Assembly: GCA_963995505.1 (NCBI GenBank)
Contig: OZ023190.1
Span: 9,046,162-9,110,161, forward strand
Length of the DNA stretch: 64,000 nucleotides
Origin: Hypericum androsaemum
Lineage: Eukaryota > Streptophyta > Magnoliopsida > Malpighiales > Hypericaceae
Direction of reading: 5' to 3'
Shown here: piece after piece, positions 58,554-64,000 of the stretch
Layout of the letters: every line of letters begins with the position of its first letter
How positions within the stretch are numbered: position 1 is the first letter of the stretch
Made by a program: the position numbers and the translations under genes
Notes under the pieces: generated by a model
What the model was told of the DNA's origin: nothing
The model's input: the letters and a program-made list of their open reading frames with translations, nothing else
The model's database searches: none

Positions 58554-59342
58554 TGATATGAATCTCCGCGGAAAAGATTCACAACTCGGACCGTTTGTTA
58601 CTTTAGAATGGAACAGATCACAACTCACAAGAACTTACACGAACTAAGGCACGAATTTGTACCTCAACCCGCTGCAAGGGCTTCTGAACCTTGACCTAAG
58701 GTCGTATCACGCCACAAGCGGGGATGGAATATCCGCTTGATAAGTGAAGGATAAATTCTAGCCAAGACGACTCACCAGCCTAAGCAAGAACAAACGAGTA
58801 TCAAACTCTCAACTAGCCAATGCTAAGTATTTCCGAATTGTGTGTGTACGTTTTATTGCTAGGAGTCCTCTTTATATAGGCTCCCAAAGTACCAAAATAT
58901 TCCTAAACAAGCTAACTCCTTAAAAGGAATTCAAAGGCTGGCCAAAACTCTCTTTCCTATTCTAAGGAGATTCTGGCCGAACTTATGCAACTAAACAAGG
59001 AATAATATAAGCAAATAATATCTAATAGAATAGCTACTAGTTGCACGTCCAAAACAATTAGATGCATGGCCTAAATAGGCTGATTCTTCTTGATTCTCCA
59101 TGTGCGCATGCATCTAGAAGCTTTCGTGCATGTCAAGCTTCCCATTCAGCCTCCAAAACGTGCATGGGCCTCCCTTGGGCTTCTTGGACGTCCTTGGTCC
59201 TCCACGCACTTGATTGAGCCCAAACTTCATGCATTAGTCCATTGAAATCAGATTGCAACTTCCTAGCTCTTGCTCTTGTCATTGAACTTGCTTCGAGTCT
59301 ACAAGCTTGATAGTTGGTGCATCCGTAGGCTTGCTCACATCA
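58554..59342 (-). repeat. A8 5' LTR (789 bp)
   Basis: This family A LTR has an 18-base deletion near 59,284 that removes the codons around PIGPM at the start of the tail motif. The left part resembles the A2 LTR, while the middle (58,855 on) resembles the solo LTR at 36,076, suggesting a mosaic. Confidence 0.9.
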
Positions 59343-59687
59343 TCCCGCGTGCATCTCTTGCATCAAATGAGCACGTAGGGATGACTTTGGTACACACAAC
59401 TGATTCCCTCCCATTAGGAACCCATCTTGCAAGAAATAATCTCCTACACCCTTTCCTTCCTTGCACTTCATCCAGATATCACCAAAGTCTCCATCTTCCT
59501 CATACATATCTCGGACACAATCAAAGGCAGTAATCACACCTCGTAACTCAGTAAGCAATGCAAGTCTCCTACTCAAGGCATCAGCAACTATATTCTGAGT
59601 TCCGCTTTTATGAGAGATCTTAAAAGGGAATTTCTGTAAGTAGGTACACCAACGAGCATGCATCGGATTGCTAAGCCTAGACTGGTC
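59343..59687 (-). pseudogene. B3, family B pol fragment (RNase H to early integrase)
   Basis: About 115 codons on the minus strand closely match B0 (ARWCTYLQKFPFKISHKSG ... MQEMHAG), without stops. The right end is joined to the tip of a C LTR at a shared TCA. The left end is the A8 insertion site. It is the relic into which A8 inserted. Confidence 0.92.
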
Positions 59688-59699
59688 AGATTCATATCA

Positions 59700-61492
59700 T
59701 TCCCCTCCTCTTGAAATGGATTTGTCCTCAAATCCTTGCATCCGTCATGCTTTTGCCAACTCACAACCATGCTGGTGCAAGATGAACTCTTTGAATGTCG
59801 TGGCTGAACTTGATACCTTCCTTTCCAACAGAACAAGTACTTCGATCTTAAAGAATCTGAATTCATCTCCAAATCAAAAGCAAAAGACTTACTTTTTTGA
59901 ATAAGCCTTTCACCAATCTTCAAACTATTCCATAAGTTGATCAATGCTGATCCTCCAACATATTCAAACTTTTCAACTCCGAAGAAGTCAATATGCTCAA
60001 CATATTCAACGTGAAAATCGGGAAACATGTAAGATATGGGTTGATCCTCTTCCTTGTTAACAGCAACAATAAGTTCTTCATGTTCACCATCAATTGGAAT
60101 TGTGCACTTCTTCATGTGAACAATATCCACCACAGATGATTCGTCAAATAAATCTCTTAGGTAAAGTAGTGACATGGTATGGTCATCAAAATAATCTCCA
60201 TCAAATAAATCAATGGAATATTCACCAAACTCCTCCCATATCAAAACCTCTTCAAAAACTTCATCTGAAGTCATACCAATTTCAGAACAACATACCTTTT
60301 CCTCAATGTTGCACTTAGATTGAATGATCTTCTCTTGTTGTACTTCACTAACTTCTCTTGTATGCAAGTCAATTTTCCTTGCCAAATGATGTAAAACTCG
60401 CTGGGAATTCCACACGAACGGACCGCTGCTACTTGATGGATGAGAAAGACTCCAACTCCAACTACGCAATGCACGAACCTTGGTGATGTCTCACTGCAAC
60501 CCGAACAATGGAAGTCAAGAACCCAAGTCCTTAAGTCGAATCACGCCACAAACAGAGGTGGATAATCTGTTTGATAAGTGAAATACGTTGCCCTAGCTAA
60601 GCGACGCACTAGCCTAACCAAGAACACACAATGAGTATCAAAACTCACAAACTAGCAATAGTTAAGTATATTCTGAATGAATAAAAGATTGTCCACGTTT
60701 TTATTGCTAGGAGTCCCTTTATATAGGCCCCAAAAGTCTCAAACATTCCTAAACAAAAACTAACTCCAAATAAGGAGTTCAAAGCTGGCCAAAACTCACC
60801 TTCCTAAATAAAAGGGATTCTGGCCTAATTATTCACTAAGTAGGAAAAACAAACTAAACTAAGATAGATACTAGAATATCTAGTAAATATCACGTCCTAA
60901 AACATAGGAAAAGAAGTTCCTAAAATTTAGGGATGCATGTCCAAGATAAGTTGAAATTCTGTTTGCATGCATCCAAAAGAATCTTGCGCATGCTAGGCTT
61001 CTAAAATAGCACCAATAACGTGTATGGGCTTAACATGGCCTTCTAGGTCGTCCTTGGGCTTGCTTGATTCAACTTGAGTCCGAATGCCTTCAATAAATCC
61101 ATTCAGTTCAGCTTGAAGCTTCTTGGCCCGTGCTCTTGTAATCGGCCCAATTGGAACACGCAATGCTCCATGCTCGTTGTTGGATGGTCTCACATCACCA
61201 AAGACATAAGTTTCTCCCAGCTGTCTTCATCATCCCATGCTGTAACTCTAAGAGTGCTATCACCTCTAACCCCAATCTTTCTTTGTTGAGCTCTTGTATC
61301 CCTGCAGATATTAGGAACATCATGTATCCTCTCTTGTTTGCACACTATCCGGTCCACCTTTTCGCTGAGCTTCTTGACCTCCGTTCTCATTATATGCCTC
61401 ATCCCACTAAGAAGGGCGTCCATAAACGTGTGTGGATCACCAACCAATGGTGCAACACCTTCAACGGATCTTCTTGAGTAGTTATAAGACAT
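59700..61492 (-). pseudogene. C4 frame, diverged version, split by solo F LTR
   Basis: The N-terminal part (61,203-61,492) shares the first 60 or so residues with C1/C2 (GDPHTFMDALLSGM, VDRIVCKQERIHDVPN) and then differs. The C-terminal part (59,700-60,386) is alignable but clearly diverged (FGEYSIDLFDGDYFDD, VVDIVHMKKC, EELIVAVNKEEDQPISYM) with a nearly identical Ser/Arg-rich end. Removing the F LTR and one CCAAA leaves the reading frame continuous with no stop that I can see. A second lineage thus kept the frame open while its sequence changed. Confidence 0.85.
60387..61197 (-). repeat. Solo F LTR (811 bp) in C4
   Basis: A perfect target duplication, CCAAA, lies at 60,382-60,386 and 61,198-61,202. 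Sense start (right) encodes a diverged tail (RVPIGPITRARAKKLQAELN ... PIHVIGAILEA, stop near 60,993). The LTR tips, TATA region and sequence modules are like those of family A, but overall it is well diverged. No other part of an F element is in the window. Confidence 0.93.
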
Positions 61493-61745
61493 TCTTGCAG
61501 ATTCTCTTTTTTTCTACTTTCAACTTTTCTTTTCTTTTTTTTTGATTTTTTTTTCAGCTTTCTTTCTTCTTCTTTTCTTGGCTGCCTTCTTCTCTATCTT
61601 TCTTTTTTTTTCGGAATTTTTTTCCTCTTTTTTTTTTCTTTCTCCAACTCAGAATAAAATAAGAACAATAATTGAAAACTAATGAAAACAAAAACGAAAT
61701 TTAAAGATAGATGATCTGAAGTAGAGCCTAAGCTCTGATACCAAC
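61493..61745 (-). other. C4 leader with purine tract and primer site
   Basis: No gene. The primer site is at 61,732-61,743, and the A/G-rich leader is the same as in C1-C3. Confidence 0.85.
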
Positions 61746-62363
61746 TGATGTGAATCTCGTTACGGATCCACGCGAAAGCCGGATCTATCTACGTTCAGAT
61801 TGATGGAAATCTCGACCCGTTGTTTGCACCTTTGCAAGAACCTCGGTATGAACAACCTCGACCCGCTGCTGTAGGGAAACAAGAACCTTGAATTGATGAA
61901 GACGCCACAAACGGTGATGTAGATCCACTTGATAAGTCGAAGGTGAACGAACGGAATCCCTCCGCTGTGTTCGAACAGTTCCGAAGAACCAAGAGAGCAA
62001 AGCCCACGTTTTTGTACTCAAATTATTCTCCTCATTCTCATTGATAAAGCCTTTATATATAGGCAGATTGTTACAAAGAGATTCCTAATTAAATATAACT
62101 TCTAACTAGATAAATATGACTTAAAAATAGGAAACTGAAAAGGAAAACAAGTCTAGTACTCTTATGATTGCTAAAAACGTGATTATCACATAATCACCAT
62201 CCTAAACTGACTTGAACTCTTAAAGAAACGAAATTCTCACATTATTGACTTCCTAAATAGACTATAATTCTTATAAAACGAAAATAACATATAATTAACT
62301 TCCTAAACAGACTCAAAAACATCAAAAACGAAATTAATCTTCTTGCTGATCAGATTCATATCA
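61746..62363 (-). repeat. C4 5' LTR (618 bp)
   Basis: This family C LTR has the TGATGTGAATC tip variant. It is much closer to the C1/C2 LTRs than the C4 interior is to theirs. Confidence 0.92.
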
Positions 62364-62632
62364 TGCACGGACTAAATAAGCTGATTCATCTTGATTCTCC
62401 ATGTGCGCATGCATCTAGAAGCTTACGTGCATGTCAAGCTTCCAAAATAGCCTCTATCACGTGCATGGGCTTTGCATGGGCCTCAAGCACGTCCTTGCAC
62501 TTGTACGCATTGGCTTGAGCCCAGACTTCTTGCATTAATCCATTAAGTTCCGCTTGAAATGTTTTCGCCCTTGCTCGTGTCACCGGCCCAATTGGTACTT
62601 GCACTTACTGTGAGTCTTGTAGCTTCACATCA
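62364..62632 (-). repeat. A9 3' LTR fragment
   Basis: This is the sense-start part of a family A LTR variant, encoding a tail with GPVTRARAKTFQ and PMHV. It is cut on the left by C4 and joined on the right directly to integrase codons, so the polypurine tract is gone. Confidence 0.88.
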
Positions 62633-64000
62633 GGTAGTGGAATATACAAACCGTGGGGTTTTACCTTTGACTTGGCTTGTTTGCATGTGATGCAACGCCC
62701 ACAAACTCTTTCAACGTCGCGCTTCATGTGTGGCCAATAGAAGTGATCTTGTAGCATCGCCAAAGTCTTTGCGATTCCAAAGTGCCCCATCAATCCGCCT
62801 CCATGTGCCTCCTGAATTAGCAACTCTCGTATAGAACTATTAGGCACACAAAGTTTGTTCTCACGAAATAGGTAACCTTCATTCCGAAAAAATTTACCAC
62901 TTGCACTCTTCTCCGTAGCTCGAAACAGATCACCAAAATCAGTATCATCAGCATACAACTCTTTAAGGTGTTCAAAACCAATTAACTTCGCATCAAGAGT
63001 TGAGATCAAAGCATACCTTCGCGATAGGGCATCAGCTACTACATTTTCCTTACCTTGCTTGTAGCGAATGACATAAGGAAATGTCTCAATGAACTCCACC
63101 CATCGTGCATGCCTCCTATTCAACTTGTGTTGCCCCTTTAAGTGCTTGAGTGATTCATGATCAGTGTGGATCACGAATTCCTTGGGCCACAAGTAATGCT
63201 GCCATGTTTCCAATGTTCGAACTAGCGCATACAACTCCTTGTCATAAGTTGGATAGTTCAAGGTTGCGCCACTTAGTTTCTCACTAAAGTAGGCAATTGG
63301 TCTCCCTTCTTGCATGAGGACAGCTCCAATCCCTATACCTGAGGCATCACATTCAACTTCAAAGGTTTTAGCAAAGCTAGGCAAAGCCAACAAAGGAGCA
63401 TTAGTCAACTTCTCTTTGATGAGTTGGAATGAGTTCTCTTGAGCTTCTCCCCAACTAAATCCAACATTCTTCTTGACAGTGAGGGGCGCGGCTAGGCTAC
63501 TAAAGTCTTTCACGAACCTCCTGTAAAAGCTAGCTAAGCCATGAAAACTTCGAACGTTAGCAACACTTGTTGGACTTGGCCAGTCCCGGATGGCTCGGAT
63601 CTTCTCCTCATCAACCTGTATCCCGTGAGCACTAACAACAAAACCCAAGAATACAAGTTTATCTGTGCAAAAGGTGCACTTCTTCAAGTTGGCAAACAAT
63701 TGATCCTCTCTAAGTGCATCTAGGAAAGATTCCAAATGCTCTACATGATCCTCTATACTCGTACTATAAATGAGTATATCATCAAAGTACACAACGACAA
63801 ATTTGCCATCGAATGGACGTAAGACATGATTCATAAGGCGCATGAATGTACTAGGTGCATTAGATAACCCGAACGGCATGACCATCCACTCATACAACCC
63901 ATATTTTGTTTTAAAAGCAGTCTTCCACTCATCTCCTTCTTTCATCCTAATCTGATGATAACCACTTTTTAAGTCAATCTTAGAAAACATGCAAGATCCA
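62633..64000 (-). pseudogene. A9 pol fragment, runs off the right edge
   Basis: Minus strand: RT from the palm motif [10 protein letters not shown] through YFDD, RNase H and the integrase zinc domain to [10 protein letters not shown]. It is then fused to the LTR fragment, so the integrase catalytic core is missing. It is open for at least 455 codons and continues beyond the window. It belongs to the A6 variant group ([13 protein letters not shown]) but lacks the stops of A6. Confidence 0.93.

Larger units (their letters stand above)
54234..59342 (-). mobile_element. A8, family A element with truncated 3' LTR and gag deletion
   Basis: The 5' LTR is 58,554-59,342 and the leader 57,918-58,553. 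Gag is internally deleted, and pol is full. Of the 3' LTR only 66 bases (54,234-54,299) remain. The right flanking pentamer TCCCG falls in a B-type pol fragment. The left target site was lost with the LTR. Confidence 0.93.
59688..62363 (-). mobile_element. C4, diverged family C element holding a solo F LTR
   Basis: The 3' LTR survives only as its tip (59,688-59,699). The polypurine tract is at 59,700-59,714 and the interior runs to 61,745. The 5' LTR is intact (61,746-62,363, 618 bp). Its right flank, from 62,364, is a family A LTR, so C4 inserted into an A9-type LTR. A solo F LTR splits the interior. Confidence 0.9.

Overview
This window is plant nuclear DNA made almost entirely of LTR retrotransposons. 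I see no host gene, tRNA, rRNA or CRISPR array. The polyproteins are plant-type Ty3/gypsy: a gag with one CCHC knuckle, protease, reverse transcriptase, RNase H and integrase in one reading frame. The primer-binding sites match plant initiator tRNA-Met. The density and depth of nesting suggest pericentromeric or other gene-poor heterochromatin of a flowering plant. The species cannot be told from the sequence.

I use working names. Family A (about 6.8 kb, LTR about 805 bp) has a gag-pol frame that runs about 75 codons into the 3' LTR and ends in a GPMTRARAR tail. Family B (about 5.5 kb, LTRs of 437-482 bp) has a different gag and pol that stop at or before the LTR. Family C (about 2.4 kb, LTR about 618 bp) has no gag or pol and instead carries one unrecognised 323-codon frame. 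Its primer site, polypurine tract and LTR tips are almost those of family A, so it looks like a non-autonomous partner of A. LTR types D and F are diverged relatives.

Layout. 1-11,624: B0 (286-5839, minus) sits in A0 (plus), A0 sits in A1 (minus), and A1 sits in a C fragment. 11,625-33,129: C1, whose left LTR is split by B1 (12,095-31,192, minus). B1 is itself split by A2 (12,727-19,519, minus) and by A3 (23,499-30,299, plus). A3 is complete, with an open 1,595-codon gag-pol and LTRs that look identical. 33,134-37,523: C2 and C3 share an LTR, and C3 holds a solo A LTR. 36,402-40,087: an exact tandem duplication (period 1,843 bp) made by crossing-over between two A LTRs. 39,762-46,130: A4 with A5 inside it. 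46,131-49,173: A6, a decayed A variant in inverted orientation. 49,174-51,496: the 5' half of B2. 51,497-54,299: a scrambled block of LTR and pol pieces with a foldback. 54,234-59,342: A8, with an internal gag deletion. 59,343-62,363: a B fragment and C4 with a solo F LTR. 62,364-64,000: A9, running off the right edge.

Five-base target-site duplications resolve the nesting: CCATT for B0, CTTGA for B1, GACTT for A3, CTGCA/CAGCA for A2, ATGTC for the solo A LTR and CCAAA for the solo F LTR. The most interesting signals are the family C frame of unknown function, the coding LTRs, a predicted intron in the family A leader, and the dated recombination scars.
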